From assembly GCF_001294205.1 (NCBI RefSeq), contig NZ_LAQT01000008.1:62001-126000 (forward strand): a stretch of DNA of 64,000 nucleotides. Direction: 5' to 3'. A model generated the notes under the pieces. That model was not told the DNA's origin. It made no database searches and saw only the letters and a list, made by a program, of their open reading frames with translations. Positions 1 through 10,980 of the stretch are shown in pieces (positions within the stretch are counted from its first letter, which is position 1; every line of letters starts with the position of its first letter). A program made the position numbers and the translations under genes. Source of the stretch: Amantichitinum ursilacus. GTDB lineage: Bacteria; Pseudomonadota; Gammaproteobacteria; Burkholderiales; Chitinibacteraceae.

Positions 1-540
1 CGCGAAGGCGTGTGCGGTAGCGACGCGATGAATATCAACGGTAAAAACGGCCTGGCCTGTATTACCGATCTGCGTGATCTGAAACAGCCGGTCAAGATTC
101 GTCCGTTGCCCGGCCTGCCGGTGATCCGCGATCTGATCGTCGATATGACCCAGTTCTTCAAGCAATATCACTCGATCAAGCCGTATGTGATCAACGACGA
201 CCCGCCGCCTGAGCGTGAGCGTCTGCAATCGCCCAAAGATCGCGAAGAGCTGGATGGCCTGTACGAATGTATTCTGTGCGCGTGCTGCTCCACCTCGTGC
301 CCGTCGTTCTGGTGGAACCCCGACAAGTTTGTCGGCCCCGCCGGCCTGCTGGCCGCGTACCGCTTTATTGCCGATACGCGTGACACGCAAGTCAATGAAC
401 GCCTGGATAACCTGGAAGACCCGTACCGCTTGTTCCGTTGCCACACCATCATGAACTGCGTGGATGTGTGCCCGAAACATTTGAACCCGACCAAGGCCAT
501 CGGCAAGATCAAAGACCTGATGGTGAAACGCGTCGTGTAA
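1..540 (+). CDS. sdhB: Succinate dehydrogenase iron-sulfur subunit, 3' part
   Basis: This is the C-terminal 179 residues of SdhB. The reading frame is open from the first base, so the gene starts upstream of the window. SdhB passes electrons from the flavoprotein SdhA through three Fe-S clusters to the membrane quinone site (complex II). The visible part has the cysteine run [12 protein letters not shown] and a second group at [13 protein letters not shown], which together carry the [4Fe-4S] and [3Fe-4S] clusters. The N-terminal plant-ferredoxin domain with the [2Fe-2S] cluster lies outside the window. The downstream sdhE supports the assignment, and sdhCDA would be expected just upstream. 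Confidence 0.97.
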   Translation, partial: REGVCGSDAMNINGKNGLACITDLRDLKQPVKIRPLPGLPVIRDLIVDMTQFFKQYHSIKPYVINDDPPPERERLQSPKDREELDGLYECILCACCSTSCPSFWWNPDKFVGPAGLLAAYRFIADTRDTQVNERLDNLEDPYRLFRCHTIMNCVDVCPKHLNPTKAIGKIKDLMVKRVV

Positions 541-581
541 GGGGCTACTGCGCGGCGGCATCTTGATGCCCGGCGATGCTC

Positions 582-616
582 GAAATCCTCACGTACAAAA
601 CGTACGCTCCGGTTTC
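582..616 (+). other. Hairpin in a gene-free spacer between sdhB and sdhE
   Basis: The 175-base spacer between sdhB and sdhE has no credible ORF. Its clearest structure is a stem CGTAC / GTACG (592-596 and 602-606, loop AAAAC). This is extended by imperfect outer pairing of GAAA.CC (582-588) with GG.TTTC (611-616). No T-tract follows, so it does not look like an intrinsic terminator. It may be an mRNA processing or stability element, or part of a dispersed repeat. No second copy was noticed in this window. Confidence 0.5.
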
Positions 617-715
617 TGCGCTCCGACGGTCATGAAGCTGCCACCGCTCGCTACGCCCGACACATTGCGACGGCATGTTTTGAGCGGGCACTGTAACGTA
701 TAACCGGCGGGCAGC

Positions 716-973
716 ATGAACGAAATTGAAAAGAAGAAGGTCATCTGGCGCAGTCGGCGTGGATTGCTGGAGGTTGATCTGCAACTGGAGCGTTTTGTGC
801 GCGACGTGTTGCCCGGCCTGGCTGACGCCGAGTGGCAACGTTATGCCGATATGCTGCTGCTTTCCGACAACGATTTGATGGATTACCTGAATGGCAAGGC
901 GCAGTGTCCGGACCCGTACCTGGCGCCGATGATAGACCGGATTCGCGCTCATCAACACACAGACCTGGCATGA
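716..973 (+). CDS. sdhE: Succinate dehydrogenase assembly factor 2 (FAD assembly factor)
   Basis: This 85-residue protein of the SdhE/YgfY family helps attach FAD covalently to SdhA. The diagnostic N-terminal motif RSRRGLLEVD (RGxxE type) is at about residues 12-21. An acidic second half contains the DNDLMDYL segment typical of the family, and the length matches. It lies between sdhB and gltA, the usual betaproteobacterial position, which fits a role in maturing the complex encoded just upstream. The start is ATG. Confidence 0.93.
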   Translation: MNEIEKKKVIWRSRRGLLEVDLQLERFVRDVLPGLADAEWQRYADMLLLSDNDLMDYLNGKAQCPDPYLAPMIDRIRAHQHTDLA

Positions 974-1005
974 AGCCAGCGATGAAAACCCTGGAGCTTT
1001 GAAGC

Positions 1006-2313
1006 ATGGAAAACAAAGTCACTCTGACTTATAGCGGCGGCACCATCGATCTGCCGGTGACGGCAGGTACGCTGGGCCCTGATGTTGTGGATATCCGCCA
1101 GTTCTCCAAAACCGGCATGTTCACGTTTGATCCAGGCTTTCTGGCCACCGCGGCGTGTGAATCGAAAATCACGTTTATTGATGGCGACCAGGGCCAGTTG
1201 TATTACCGCGGTTACCCGATCGAGCAACTGGCTGAGCATTCCGATTACATGGAAACCTGCTACCTGCTGATCAACGGTGAGCTGCCGAGCGAAGCGCAAA
1301 AGAAAGAATTCACCCGCATCGTGATGCGCCACACCATGGTGCACGACCAGATGACGCGTTTCTTCCAGGGCTTCCGCCGCGATGCGCACCCGATGGCGAT
1401 GATGGTGGGTGTTACTGGCGCGCTGTCGGCGTTCTATCAGGACAGCCTGGACATCACCAACCCGCGCCACCGCGAAGTGACGATGTACCGGTTGATCTCC
1501 AAGATCCCGACCATTGCCGCCATGTGCTATCGCTACAGCAAGGGCCTGCCGTTCAACTACCCGAAGAACGACCTGAGCTATACCGCCAACTTCATGCACA
1601 TGATGTTTGCCACGCCGTGCGAAGAGTACAAGCCGAACCCGGTGCTGGTGAAGGCGCTGGACCGCATCTTTATGCTGCACGCCGATCACGAACAAAACGC
1701 TTCCACCTCGACGGTGCGTCTGGCCGGTTCGTCGGGTGCCAACCCGTTTGCGTGTATCGCCGCCGGTATCGCGTGTCTGTGGGGCCCCAGCCACGGTGGC
1801 GCCAACGAAGCCGTGCTGAAGATGCTGGACGAAATCGGCAGCATTGATAACGTGCCGGCGTTTATGGAAGGCGTGAAGAACAAAACCCACAAACTGATGG
1901 GCTTTGGTCACCGCGTTTACAAGAACATGGACCCGCGCGCCAACATCATGCGCGAGACCTGCTACGAAGTACTGAAAGAGCTCGGCCTGGAAAACGATCC
2001 CAAGCTGAAGCTGGCCATGGCGCTGGAAAAAATTGCGCTGGAAGACCCGTACTTTATCGAACGCAAGCTCTACCCCAACGTCGACTTCTACTCCGGCATC
2101 GTGCTGACCGCGCTCAATATTCCGGTGTCGATGTTTACCGTGGTGTTTGCGCTGGCGCGCACCGTGGGCTGGATCAGCCACTGGAACGAAATGATCTCCG
2201 ATCCGGGCATGAAGATTGGCCGTCCGCGTCAGCTGTACACCGGTTCGCCGCGCCGCGATTACGTGCCGGTGGAGCAGCGTGCGGGCTCGGCCACCGATCC
2301 GAAAGACATCTGA
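1006..2313 (+). CDS. gltA: Citrate synthase (type II)
   Basis: This protein condenses acetyl-CoA and oxaloacetate to citrate, the entry step of the TCA cycle. At 435 residues it has the length and N-terminal extension of the large hexameric Gram-negative enzymes. The catalytic residues are visible: His263 in PSHGGANE, His302 in GFGHRVYK and Asp360 in YPNVDFYSG. The family in Gram-negative bacteria is usually inhibited by NADH; that is family knowledge and cannot be read here. The gene follows sdhE by 32 bp and precedes sucA by 157 bp, inside a continuous TCA block. Confidence 0.98.
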   Translation: MENKVTLTYSGGTIDLPVTAGTLGPDVVDIRQFSKTGMFTFDPGFLATAACESKITFIDGDQGQLYYRGYPIEQLAEHSDYMETCYLLINGELPSEAQKKEFTRIVMRHTMVHDQMTRFFQGFRRDAHPMAMMVGVTGALSAFYQDSLDITNPRHREVTMYRLISKIPTIAAMCYRYSKGLPFNYPKNDLSYTANFMHMMFATPCEEYKPNPVLVKALDRIFMLHADHEQNASTSTVRLAGSSGANPFACIAAGIACLWGPSHGGANEAVLKMLDEIGSIDNVPAFMEGVKNKTHKLMGFGHRVYKNMDPRANIMRETCYEVLKELGLENDPKLKLAMALEKIALEDPYFIERKLYPNVDFYSGIVLTALNIPVSMFTVVFALARTVGWISHWNEMISDPGMKIGRPRQLYTGSPRRDYVPVEQRAGSATDPKDI

Positions 2314-2395
2314 TCGCAGCAGTAGCAACACACACGCGGGGCGCGGTGGGCAAGCGCCGCACCCGCAGTGGCAAACCAAAAACATAAGCATTATC

Positions 2396-2419
2396 CGTGG
2401 CTGACGGGCGTCAGCCACG
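2396..2419 (+). other. Perfect 10-bp hairpin between gltA and sucA
   Basis: The arms CGTGGCTGAC and GTCAGCCACG pair perfectly around a GGGC loop, 52 bp upstream of sucA. No run of T follows, so a classical intrinsic terminator is unlikely. A processing or stabilising element that separates gltA from sucA expression would fit. Confidence 0.55.
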
Positions 2420-2470
2420 ATCGAGGCCCCGCACCAGGCAGAGCGGGGGAGTAGACAGGACACACTGGCC

Positions 2471-5296
2471 ATGAAACGCGAGCTGGAACAGCTAGAACTC
2501 AATTCCCACCTGTTCGGTGGCAATGCCCCCTTTGTGGAGGACTTGTACGAACAGTATCTGGAAGACCCCAACCAGGTGGATGCCGGTTGGCGGGCGTACT
2601 TCGACAAGCTGCAACAGCAGCCGGGTAACAGCGGTCGCGATATCCCGCGCGCACCGATCGAAGAATCGTTCCGGCAACTGGCACGCCAGCCCCGAACCAT
2701 GGCCGTACACGCGGCAGTGGCCGATGACTCGGTGTCGCGCAAACAGGTGGAAGTACTGCGCATGATGCAGGCCTACCGTTTGCTGGGCAGCCGCAATGCC
2801 ACACTCGACCCGCTGTGCCGCATGGACACCGCCTACGTCGAAGAGCTTGATCCCAAATTTTATGGCTTTACCGAAACCGATATGGCGCTGCAATTCGGCA
2901 CCAATATCAAATCGATGGAGCGCGCTTCGCTGGCCGAAGTGATGGCGTTTGCCAAGCAGACCTACTGCGGCAATATCGGCCTGGAATTCATGCACATCAC
3001 CAATTCCGAAACCCGTAAATGGGTGCTGGAATGGTTTGAAGAACGTCGCTCCACGCCGTCGTTCAACGCCGAGCAAAAGCTGCGCATCTTCAAGCAAGTC
3101 ACCGCAGCCGAAACGCTCGAACAATACCTGCACAAAAAATACGTCGGGCAAAAGCGCTTCTCGCTGGAAGGCGGCGATTCGCTGATCCCGGCTATGGATT
3201 ACCTGGTGCAGATGGCCGGTGAGCAAGGCGTGCAGGAGATGGTGATCGGCATGGCCCACCGCGGCCGCCTTAATGTGCTGGTTAACATCCTCGGCAAGCA
3301 GCCGCGCGATCTGTTCAGCGAATTTGAAGGCCGCCCGACCACCGAACTGCCGTCTGGCGACGTCAAATATCACAACGGTTTCTCGGCCGATATCCCGACC
3401 GCAGGCGGCCCGGTGCATTTGAGCCTGGCGTTCAACCCGTCGCACCTCGAAATCGTCAACCCGGTGGTGGAAGGCTCGGTGCGCGCGCGCCAACAGCGTC
3501 GCGGCGACCGTGCGGGCGAACAAGTGCTGCCGGTACTGATCCACGGTGACTCGGCCTTCATTGGCCTGGGTACCAACCAGGGCACGTTCAACCTGTCGTC
3601 CACGCGCGGTTACGGCACGGGCGGCACGGTGCATCTGGTGGTCAACAACCAGATCGGCTTTACCACCTCCGACACCCGCGATACGCGTTCGACGCTGTAT
3701 TGCACCGATATCGCCAAGATGGTTGAAGCGCCGATTTTCCACGTGAATGGCGATGATCCCGAAGCCGTGTGCTTTGTCATCCACGCCGCCATGGAATACC
3801 GCAAGACCTTCAAGAAAGACGTGGTGGTCGACATCGTGTGTTTCCGTAAACACGGCCACAACGAAGCCGATGATCCGTATCTGACCCAGCCTATGATGTA
3901 CAAGCGCATCGCGCAACATCCGGGCGTGCGCAAAAAATATGCCGACAAGCTGATTGCCGAAGGCGTGATCCAGGCCGACCAGGCCGATGCGCTGATCCAG
4001 GCCTACCGCGCTGCGCTGGACAAAGGCGAGCACGTCGAAAGCACCACGCTGACTGACTACAAGCGCTCGTACGCCATCGACTTCAGCCGCTATATCGGCG
4101 CGCACTGGCGTCACCCAGTGACCACGGCCGTGCCGCAAGCCGATTTGGCGCGGCTGACCGAAAAGTTCACCACCGTGCCGGAAGGCTTCAAGCTGCACCG
4201 CACCGTCGAGAAAGTGGTGCATGACCGCCGCGAAATGGTGGCCGGCAATCTGAATATCGACTTTGGTATGGCCGAACATCTGGCCTATGCCACGCTGCTG
4301 ACCGAAGGCTATCCGATCCGTATTTCGGGTGAGGATTCCGGTCGCGGTACCTTTAACCACCGTCACGCCGTGTTCCATGATCAGGGCCGTGAGCGTTGGG
4401 ATCAGGGCGCGTTTGTGCCGCTGCAATACCTCAGCGACAACCAGGCGCACTTCACCGTCATCGATTCGATCCTGAACGAAGAAGCGGTGCTGGCGTTTGA
4501 ATACGGCTATGCCTCGTCCGCGCCCGATGAGCTGGTGATCTGGGAAGCGCAGTTTGGCGACTTTGGTAACGGCGCGCAGGTGGTGATCGATCAGTTCATC
4601 ACCTCGGGCGAAACCAAATGGGGCCGTCTGTGTGGCCTGACCATGTTCTTGCCGCACGGCTATGACGGCGCCGGCCCCGAACACTCGTCGGCCCGCGTCG
4701 AGCGTTATCTGCAACTGTGTGCCGAGCACAATATCCAGGTGGTGCAGCCGACCGAAGCCAGCCAGGTGTTCCACATGCTGCGCCGCCAGATGATCCGCCC
4801 GGTGCGCAAGCCGCTGATCGTGATCATGAGCAAGCGTTTGCTCAAGGCCAAGATGTCGGCCAGCCCGATCGACCAGTTCACCAGCGGCGAATTCCGCAAC
4901 GTGATTGGCGACACCGCAGGGCTGGAAGCCAAAAAGGTGAAGCGTGTGATCGCATGTGCCGGCCAGGTGTATTACGACCTCGAAGCCGCCCGCAAAGAAC
5001 GTGACATCAAGGACATCGCCATTGTGCGGGTGGAGCAGCTGTATCCGTTCCCGACTGAAGAATTGCGCGCCGAAATGGAAAAATACCCCAATGCGCGTGA
5101 ACTGATGTGGGTGCAGGAAGAGCCGCGTAACCAGGGCGCATGGCATGCCATCCGCCATCGTCTGGAAGGCGTGATGCTGCCCAAGCAAACCTTGCTGTAC
5201 GCGGGCCGCAGCTCGTCGGCTTCGCCGGCCGTGGGCTATATGAGCAAGCACACCGCGCAGTTGAAAGCCTTCCTTGACGAAGCCATGACGCTGTAA
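2471..5296 (+). CDS. sucA: 2-oxoglutarate dehydrogenase E1 component
   Basis: This 941-residue thiamine-diphosphate-dependent decarboxylase is the E1 of the 2-oxoglutarate dehydrogenase complex. It decarboxylates 2-oxoglutarate and transfers succinyl groups to the lipoyl arm of SucB. The N-terminus has the short FGGNAPFVEDLYEQYLEDP segment typical of OdhA/SucA. Other family segments are GMAHRGRLNVLVN, FNPSHLEIVNPVVEG and HGDSAF (ThDP/substrate site), and a transketolase-like C-terminal half containing GEDSGRGTFNHRHAV. The length matches E. coli SucA (about 930). It is followed by sucB after 83 bp. Confidence 0.98.
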   Translation: MKRELEQLELNSHLFGGNAPFVEDLYEQYLEDPNQVDAGWRAYFDKLQQQPGNSGRDIPRAPIEESFRQLARQPRTMAVHAAVADDSVSRKQVEVLRMMQAYRLLGSRNATLDPLCRMDTAYVEELDPKFYGFTETDMALQFGTNIKSMERASLAEVMAFAKQTYCGNIGLEFMHITNSETRKWVLEWFEERRSTPSFNAEQKLRIFKQVTAAETLEQYLHKKYVGQKRFSLEGGDSLIPAMDYLVQMAGEQGVQEMVIGMAHRGRLNVLVNILGKQPRDLFSEFEGRPTTELPSGDVKYHNGFSADIPTAGGPVHLSLAFNPSHLEIVNPVVEGSVRARQQRRGDRAGEQVLPVLIHGDSAFIGLGTNQGTFNLSSTRGYGTGGTVHLVVNNQIGFTTSDTRDTRSTLYCTDIAKMVEAPIFHVNGDDPEAVCFVIHAAMEYRKTFKKDVVVDIVCFRKHGHNEADDPYLTQPMMYKRIAQHPGVRKKYADKLIAEGVIQADQADALIQAYRAALDKGEHVESTTLTDYKRSYAIDFSRYIGAHWRHPVTTAVPQADLARLTEKFTTVPEGFKLHRTVEKVVHDRREMVAGNLNIDFGMAEHLAYATLLTEGYPIRISGEDSGRGTFNHRHAVFHDQGRERWDQGAFVPLQYLSDNQAHFTVIDSILNEEAVLAFEYGYASSAPDELVIWEAQFGDFGNGAQVVIDQFITSGETKWGRLCGLTMFLPHGYDGAGPEHSSARVERYLQLCAEHNIQVVQPTEASQVFHMLRRQMIRPVRKPLIVIMSKRLLKAKMSASPIDQFTSGEFRNVIGDTAGLEAKKVKRVIACAGQVYYDLEAARKERDIKDIAIVRVEQLYPFPTEELRAEMEKYPNARELMWVQEEPRNQGAWHAIRHRLEGVMLPKQTLLYAGRSSSASPAVGYMSKHTAQLKAFLDEAMTL

Positions 5297-5379
5297 CAAC
5301 GCCGCCGTCCCCCAACGCTGTACCCGCTGCGCCCACGTAACGCGCGGCGGGGCCGAATACCCAATTGGAGAAACACTGC

Positions 5380-6639
5380 ATGATCATCGAAATCAAGGTG
5401 CCGCAACTGCCCGAATCCGTTGAAGAAGCCACGCTGCTGCAATGGAAGAAAAAAGAAGGCGACGCCGTGGCGCGTGACGAAAGCATTATCGATATCGAGA
5501 CCGACAAGGTCGTGCTCGAAATCCCGGCGCCGCAAGCCGGTGTGCTGGTGTCCATCGCACGTAAAGAAGGCGATTCGGTCACCAGCAATGATGTGATCGC
5601 AACGATTGATACCGATGCTGTTGCCGCAGGCGCGCCCGCTCCGGCCGCCGCCGCGCCGGCGCCGCATGTGGTGGAAGACAAAAAGCGCGTCGAAGCCGCT
5701 GCCGAAGCGCATGGCGTGGAAGCCTCGGCCGTGGGCTTTGGCACCGCCGTGATGCCTGCTGCCAAAAAGCTGGCTGCCGATGCCAATGTGGATACCTCCG
5801 GCGTCGCTGGTACGGGCCGTGGTGGTCGCGTGCTGAAAGAAGACGTGCAAGCCGCGATTGCCGGTGGTGGCAACAAGCCGACCCCGGCCGCACCGTCGCC
5901 CGCCAAAGCACCCACTCCGGTGCTGCTGCCAGCCGGTGATCGCCAGGAACAACGCGTGCCGATGAGCCGTCTGCGCCAACGCGTGGCCGAGCGCCTGCTG
6001 CAATCGCAAGCTACCAACGCCATCCTGACCACTTTTAACGAAGTGAACATGAAGCCGCTGATGGACCTGCGTAACAAGTACAAAGACCGCTTTGAAAAAG
6101 ACCACGGCGTGAAGCTGGGCTTTATGGGCTTCTTTGTGAAAGCCGCAGTGCACGCGCTGAAAAAATACCCGATCGTCAACGCCTCGGTGGATGGCAGCGA
6201 AATCGTGTACCACGGCTATTACGACGTGGGTGTGGCCGTGGGCAGCCCGCGTGGCCTGGTGGTGCCGATCATCCGTAATGCCGACCAGCTGAGCCTGGCC
6301 GATATCGAGAAGACCATTGCTGACTTTGGCAAGCGCGCCCAAGAAGGCAAGCTGACCGTGGAAGAACTCACCGGCGGCACCTACACCATCAGCAATGGCG
6401 GCACCTTTGGTTCGATGATGTCCACCCCGATCATCAACCCGCCGCAATCGGCCATCCTGGGCATGCACGCCACTAAAGACCGCGCTGTGGTCGAGAACGG
6501 CGAGATTGTGGTGCGCCCGATGATGTACCTGGCGCAATCGTACGATCACCGCATTATCGACGGCCGCGAAGCCGTGCTGAGCCTGGTGGCGATCAAGGAA
6601 GCAATTGAAGATCCGGCGCGTCTGCTGCTGGATATCTAA
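5380..6639 (+). CDS. sucB: Dihydrolipoyllysine-residue succinyltransferase (2-OGDH E2)
   Basis: This 419-residue E2 forms the core of the 2-oxoglutarate dehydrogenase complex and transfers succinyl from the lipoyl arm to CoA. It has one N-terminal lipoyl domain, with the lipoylated Lys43 in [13 protein letters not shown]. An Ala/Pro linker follows, then an E3-binding domain (about residues 120-160, ending [11 protein letters not shown]), then a catalytic acyltransferase domain with HRIIDG (His390, Asp394). An upstream in-frame TTG would add five residues. The ATG at 5380 is preferred because GGAG lies 9 bases before it and family members start with this IKVP.LPES sequence. Confidence 0.97.
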   Translation: MIIEIKVPQLPESVEEATLLQWKKKEGDAVARDESIIDIETDKVVLEIPAPQAGVLVSIARKEGDSVTSNDVIATIDTDAVAAGAPAPAAAAPAPHVVEDKKRVEAAAEAHGVEASAVGFGTAVMPAAKKLAADANVDTSGVAGTGRGGRVLKEDVQAAIAGGGNKPTPAAPSPAKAPTPVLLPAGDRQEQRVPMSRLRQRVAERLLQSQATNAILTTFNEVNMKPLMDLRNKYKDRFEKDHGVKLGFMGFFVKAAVHALKKYPIVNASVDGSEIVYHGYYDVGVAVGSPRGLVVPIIRNADQLSLADIEKTIADFGKRAQEGKLTVEELTGGTYTISNGGTFGSMMSTPIINPPQSAILGMHATKDRAVVENGEIVVRPMMYLAQSYDHRIIDGREAVLSLVAIKEAIEDPARLLLDI

Positions 6640-6707
6640 CCCTGCGATGGCGCGCCGTTCTGATCGGATGGCGCGCCCGACTCGATGCCCAAACAAGGTA
6701 AAAGAAC

Positions 6708-8141
6708 ATGTCGCAACAATTTGATGTACTGGTGATCGGCGGCGGCCCTGGCGGTTATGTAGCCGCCATCCGCGCCGCGCAGCTGGGCTTTAAAACCGCC
6801 TGCGTCGATGAATTCAAGAACGCCGAAGGCAAAGCCAGCTTGGGCGGCACCTGCCTGAACGTGGGCTGCATTCCGTCCAAGGCCTTGCTGGAATCGTCCG
6901 AGAACTGGGAACGCATCGAACACAAATTTGCCGCGCACGGCATCACCGTGGAAGGCGCAAAGTTTGATGTGAGCAAGATGCTGGAGCGCAAGCAAAGCAT
7001 CGTCAACAAGCTGACCACGGGCGTGGCCTTCTTGCTGAAAAAGAACAAGATTGCCAGCCTGTTTGGCCACGGCAAATTGCTGGGCCGCGAAGGCGAGCAG
7101 TGGCAAGTTGAAGTCAGCCTGGATGGCCAGACCGAAGTGGTCAGCGCCACCCACGTGATCATCGCCACCGGTTCGGTGCCGCGCCAACTGCCCGATCTGC
7201 CGTTTGATAACAAAGTGGTGCTGGATAACGTTGGCGCGCTGTCGATTCCCGCCGTGCCGGGCAAGCTGGGTGTGATTGGCGCGGGCGTCATTGGTCTGGA
7301 AATGGGCTCGGTGTGGAAGCGTCTGGGTTCCGACGTCACCATCCTTGAAGCCGCGCCGGGCTTTTTGCTGGCCGCTGATGAAGCCGTTGCCAAAGAAGCG
7401 CAAAAATCGTTTATCCGCGATCTGGGCCTGAAGATCAGCACCAGCATCAAGATCACCAGCGCCAAAGCCAGCGCCGACAATGTAGCGGTGGAATGGACCG
7501 ATAGCGAAGGCAAGCCGCAATCCGAAACCTTCGACAAGCTGATTGTGTCGATCGGCCGCGTGCCCAATACCTGGAACCTGGCCGCCGACAGCGTGGGCCT
7601 GAAGCTGGATCAGCGCGGCTTTATCGAAGTGGATGAAGACTGCCGCACCGCGCTGCCCAATCTGTGGGCGGTAGGCGATGTGGTGCGCGGCCCGATGCTG
7701 GCGCACAAAGCGTCGGAAGAAGGCGTGGCGGTGGCTGAACGCATTGCGGGGCAAAAGCCGCATATCGATTTCAACACCGTGCCGTGGGTGATTTACACCA
7801 GCCCCGAACTGGCATGGGTGGGCAAGACCGAACAGCAACTGAAAGCCGAAGGCGTCGAATATCGCAAAGGCCAGTTTCCGTTTAGCCCCAATGGCCGCGC
7901 GCTGGGCTTGGGCGAAACCACCGGCTTTGTGAAAATGCTGGCCGATGCCAAAACTGACCGCATCCTGGGCGTGCATATCGTGGGCCCGTTTGCCTCCGAG
8001 CTGATTACCGAAGCCGTGGTGGCAATGGAATTTGGCGCCTCCAGCGAAGACATCGCCCGCATCGTGCACGCACATCCGTCGTTATCGGAAGCCATGCACG
8101 AAGCCGCGCTGGGCGTGGACAAACGCGGTCTGCATTCCTGA
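6708..8141 (+). CDS. lpdA: Dihydrolipoyl dehydrogenase (E3)
   Basis: This 477-residue flavoprotein reoxidises the dihydrolipoyl groups of SucB with NAD+. The FAD-binding GGGPGG motif is at residues 11-16. The redox disulfide is Cys49/Cys54 in [13 protein letters not shown]. The NAD-binding [13 protein letters not shown] lies mid-protein and the C-terminal His456-Glu461 pair lies in [10 protein letters not shown]. Its position between sucB and sucC suggests it is the dedicated E3 of the 2-oxoglutarate complex, though it could also serve pyruvate dehydrogenase if no other lpd exists. Confidence 0.97.
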   Translation: MSQQFDVLVIGGGPGGYVAAIRAAQLGFKTACVDEFKNAEGKASLGGTCLNVGCIPSKALLESSENWERIEHKFAAHGITVEGAKFDVSKMLERKQSIVNKLTTGVAFLLKKNKIASLFGHGKLLGREGEQWQVEVSLDGQTEVVSATHVIIATGSVPRQLPDLPFDNKVVLDNVGALSIPAVPGKLGVIGAGVIGLEMGSVWKRLGSDVTILEAAPGFLLAADEAVAKEAQKSFIRDLGLKISTSIKITSAKASADNVAVEWTDSEGKPQSETFDKLIVSIGRVPNTWNLAADSVGLKLDQRGFIEVDEDCRTALPNLWAVGDVVRGPMLAHKASEEGVAVAERIAGQKPHIDFNTVPWVIYTSPELAWVGKTEQQLKAEGVEYRKGQFPFSPNGRALGLGETTGFVKMLADAKTDRILGVHIVGPFASELITEAVVAMEFGASSEDIARIVHAHPSLSEAMHEAALGVDKRGLHS

Positions 8142-8217
8142 TTACCGCACCCTGAACTGATTAACACGGGAGGTGCGCGCTCCGGCCGCACCGCTTGCAT
8201 CTCCAAAAGGAAATCTC

Positions 8218-9390
8218 ATGAACCTGCACGAATATCAGGCCAAGGAACTGCTGGCCAAATACGGTCTGCCTGTCCAGCGCGGCATTCTGGCCCACAGCGG
8301 CGAAGAAGCCGCTGCCGCCTACGACACGCTTGGCGGCAAGTTTGCCGTGGTCAAGGCGCAAGTGCATGCGGGCGGCCGTGGTAAAGCCGGTGGCGTCAAA
8401 GTGGTGAAGAGCCGCGAAGAAGCCGCCGCCGAAGCCACGCGTTTGATCGGCACCAATCTGGTTACCTATCAAACCGACGCCGCTGGCCAACCGGTACACA
8501 GCGTGCTGGTGTGTGAAGACATGTACCCGGTGCAGCGCGAACTGTACCTGGGCGCCGTGGTGGATCGCGGCTCGCAGCGCGTGGTGTTTATGGTGTCGAC
8601 CGAAGGTGGTGTCGAGATCGAGAAGGTGGCGGAAGAAACCCCGGAAAAGATCATCAAGATTGAAGTGAACCCGCTGGTGGGCATGCAACCGTTCCAGGCG
8701 CGCGATGCCGCGTTTGCGCTGGGCCTGTCGGGCGCGCAGATCGGTGCGTTTGCCAAGCTGATGCTGGGTGCATACAACGCGTTTGTCGAAAACGACTTCG
8801 CACTGTTTGAAGTCAACCCGCTGGCGCTGCGCGAAAACGGCGAGCTGGCCTGCGTGGACGGCAAGATCAATCTGGACAGCAACGCGCTGTTCCGCCACCC
8901 GGACCTGCTGGCGCAACGCGACAAATCGCAAGAAAACGAACGCGAAGTGAAGGCGTCCGAGTTCGAACTGAACTACGTAGCGCTGGAAGGCAATATCGGT
9001 TGTATGGTCAACGGCGCGGGTCTGGCCATGGCCACCATGGACATCATCAAGCTGAAGGGCGGCCAACCGGCCAACTTCCTTGACGTGGGCGGCGGCGCCA
9101 CCAAAGAACGCGTGATTGAAGCCTTCAAGCTGATCCTGGCCGATGACTCAGTCAAGGGCGTGCTGATCAACATCTTCGGCGGCATCGTGCGTTGCGACAT
9201 GATTGCCGAAGCCATTATCGCGGCCGTAAAAGAAGTGAACGTGACCGTGCCGGTGGTGGTGCGTCTGGAAGGCAACAATGCAGAGCTGGGCGCGAAGATT
9301 CTCGATGAATCCGGCCTCAAGCTGACTTCGGCCCAAGGCCTGAACGACGCAGCCGAGAAGATCGTCGCTGCCGTGGCCGCGCTGGCCTGA
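8218..9390 (+). CDS. sucC: Succinyl-CoA ligase [ADP-forming] subunit beta
   Basis: This 390-residue ATP-grasp subunit works with SucD to convert succinyl-CoA, ADP and Pi to succinate, ATP and CoA. The N-terminus [16 protein letters not shown] and the segment [14 protein letters not shown] are family hallmarks. The C-terminal half holds the [10 protein letters not shown] segment at the SucD interface. An upstream GTG at 8173 would add 15 residues. The ATG at 8218 is preferred because AAGGAAA lies just before it and the length then matches E. coli SucC (388). It is 22 bp from sucD. Confidence 0.97.
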   Translation: MNLHEYQAKELLAKYGLPVQRGILAHSGEEAAAAYDTLGGKFAVVKAQVHAGGRGKAGGVKVVKSREEAAAEATRLIGTNLVTYQTDAAGQPVHSVLVCEDMYPVQRELYLGAVVDRGSQRVVFMVSTEGGVEIEKVAEETPEKIIKIEVNPLVGMQPFQARDAAFALGLSGAQIGAFAKLMLGAYNAFVENDFALFEVNPLALRENGELACVDGKINLDSNALFRHPDLLAQRDKSQENEREVKASEFELNYVALEGNIGCMVNGAGLAMATMDIIKLKGGQPANFLDVGGGATKERVIEAFKLILADDSVKGVLINIFGGIVRCDMIAEAIIAAVKEVNVTVPVVVRLEGNNAELGAKILDESGLKLTSAQGLNDAAEKIVAAVAALA

Positions 9391-9412
9391 TCACCGCACA
9401 AAGGATTCCGAA

Positions 9413-10297
9413 ATGAGCGTTCTGGTTAATAAAGATACGAAAGTGCTGGTGCAAGGTTTCACCGGCAAGAATGGCACCTTCCACGCCGAACAAGCGCTGA
9501 AGGTCGGCACCAAGGTGGTCGGCGGCGTTACCCCGGGTAAGGGCGGCAGCGAGCATCTGGGCCTGCCGGTGTTCAACACCATGAAAGACGCGGTGCGCCA
9601 GACCCAGGCTGATGCCTCGGTCATCTATGTACCCGCAGCCTTTGCCAAGGATTCGATCCTGGAAGCGATTGATTCGGGTGTGCAGCTGATCGTCTGCATT
9701 ACCGAAGGCGTGCCGACGCTGGACATGCTGTATGTAAAGAAAGCCGTGGACGAAGCCGGCATCCGCCTGATCGGCCCGAACTGCCCCGGCGTGATTACCC
9801 CGGGTGAATGCAAGATCGGCATCATGCCGTGGCACATCCACAATCCGGGCCGCATCGGCATTGTCAGCCGCTCCGGCACGCTGACCTACGAAGCCGTGGC
9901 GCAAACCACCGCGCTGGGCCTGGGCCAGTCCACGTGTATCGGTATCGGCGGCGACCCGATCCCCGGCACCAGCCATATCGATGCGCTGAAGCTGTTCCAG
10001 GATGATCCGGACACCGACGCCATCATCATGATCGGCGAAATCGGCGGCAGCGCCGAAGAAGAAGCCGCCGAATTTGCGCGCCAGTACGTGACCAAGCCGG
10101 TGGTGGGCTACATCGCTGGCGTTACCGCACCGAAGGGCAAGCGCATGGGCCATGCGGGCGCCATCATCTCGGGCGGCAAGGGCACGGCGGAAGAGAAGTT
10201 CAAGGCCTTCGAACAAGCCGGCATCGCCTACACCCGCAGCCCGGCTGAAATTGGCAAGACGATGTTCGATCTGCTGAAATCCAAAGGCATGATCTAA
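9413..10297 (+). CDS. sucD: Succinyl-CoA ligase subunit alpha
   Basis: This 294-residue protein binds CoA and carries the phosphohistidine of succinyl-CoA synthetase. The active His247 lies in [17 protein letters not shown], one residue from the E. coli position (His246). A CoA-binding Rossmann segment is at the N-terminus ([14 protein letters not shown]). The AAGGATT ribosome-binding site sits just upstream of the ATG. It is the last gene of the sucAB-lpdA-sucCD run and is followed within 30 bp by an intrinsic terminator. Confidence 0.98.
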   Translation: MSVLVNKDTKVLVQGFTGKNGTFHAEQALKVGTKVVGGVTPGKGGSEHLGLPVFNTMKDAVRQTQADASVIYVPAAFAKDSILEAIDSGVQLIVCITEGVPTLDMLYVKKAVDEAGIRLIGPNCPGVITPGECKIGIMPWHIHNPGRIGIVSRSGTLTYEAVAQTTALGLGQSTCIGIGGDPIPGTSHIDALKLFQDDPDTDAIIMIGEIGGSAEEEAAEFARQYVTKPVVGYIAGVTAPKGKRMGHAGAIISGGKGTAEEKFKAFEQAGIAYTRSPAEIGKTMFDLLKSKGMI

Positions 10298-10326
10298 GCA
10301 TTGATGTTGTGATGTTGTGGTGGCTG

Positions 10327-10354
10327 AAACGGCTCGCTGATGCGGGCCGTTTTT
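10327..10354 (+). terminator. Intrinsic terminator after sucD
   Basis: The arms AAACGGC and GCCGTTT pair around a 12-base loop, and the right arm merges into a run of T. It closes the TCA block. Confidence 0.85.
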
Positions 10355-10407
10355 ATTTGTGGCGGATGAGGTGGCCCGGTATTGTGGGGCGACGCAAATT
10401 TTGAGAG

Positions 10408-10974
10408 ATGGCAATGCGACTGGCGCGATTTGGGGTAGCGGTAACGATGGCGGCGACGCTGTCCGCAACGTGGGCGGCCGGAACGTTGGTGGTGCCCAAG
10501 CAGATTGAATTTGATGGCAAGACCTACACGGTCGATTTCGAAAAAGCGATGCCGCAACAGGCCATCCACGAATACACCACCGACGGCGAGAAGGCCTCGA
10601 CGTGGGACTGGACGCGGCTGCTGACGATCAACCAGCTGGACGTGGGCAAAGGCACGCTGGCGCAATGGGCGGAAGTAACGCGCATCAATCTGCAACGACA
10701 AAAACCCACGCCGTTTTTGATGTTTGATGTGCAGAAGGATGAAGCATGGGTGCGGATTGTGTACCCGCCCGAAAAAGCGCATCCGACCTATGAGGCGAAT
10801 AGCTGGCATGCACGGCTGGTGGACGGCTGCGGCATGATGGTGGTGCAGTTTGCCCGGCAAATTGCCGCACCGGACGGGAAATCGGATGAGGCGCTGTTTG
10901 CCCAGGCGAAGGCGGCGACGGAACGGGATCTGGGGTTGTTGAAGGGGCTGGCGGTGGGGGCGAGTTGTCAGTAG
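10408..10974 (+). CDS. Secreted protein of unknown function
   Basis: This is a 188-residue protein with a clear signal peptide (about residues 1-24, ending ATWAAG). The mature part shows no motif I recognise. It is rich in Trp, Lys and Glu, with two late cysteines (in DGCGMM and the C-terminal ASCQ) that could form a disulfide after export. A second ATG two codons downstream is an alternative start. It stands alone between the sucD terminator and the large repeat element, so context gives no functional hint. Codon use looks like its neighbours, so it is probably a real gene. Confidence 0.75.
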   Translation: MAMRLARFGVAVTMAATLSATWAAGTLVVPKQIEFDGKTYTVDFEKAMPQQAIHEYTTDGEKASTWDWTRLLTINQLDVGKGTLAQWAEVTRINLQRQKPTPFLMFDVQKDEAWVRIVYPPEKAHPTYEANSWHARLVDGCGMMVVQFARQIAAPDGKSDEALFAQAKAATERDLGLLKGLAVGASCQ

Positions 10975-10980
10975 CGGGGT

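Noticed and set aside
952-2763. 603-codon minus-strand ORF antisense to gltA and sucA
   Set aside because: Shadow of high-GC coding sequence; the plus-strand frames are unmistakable enzymes.
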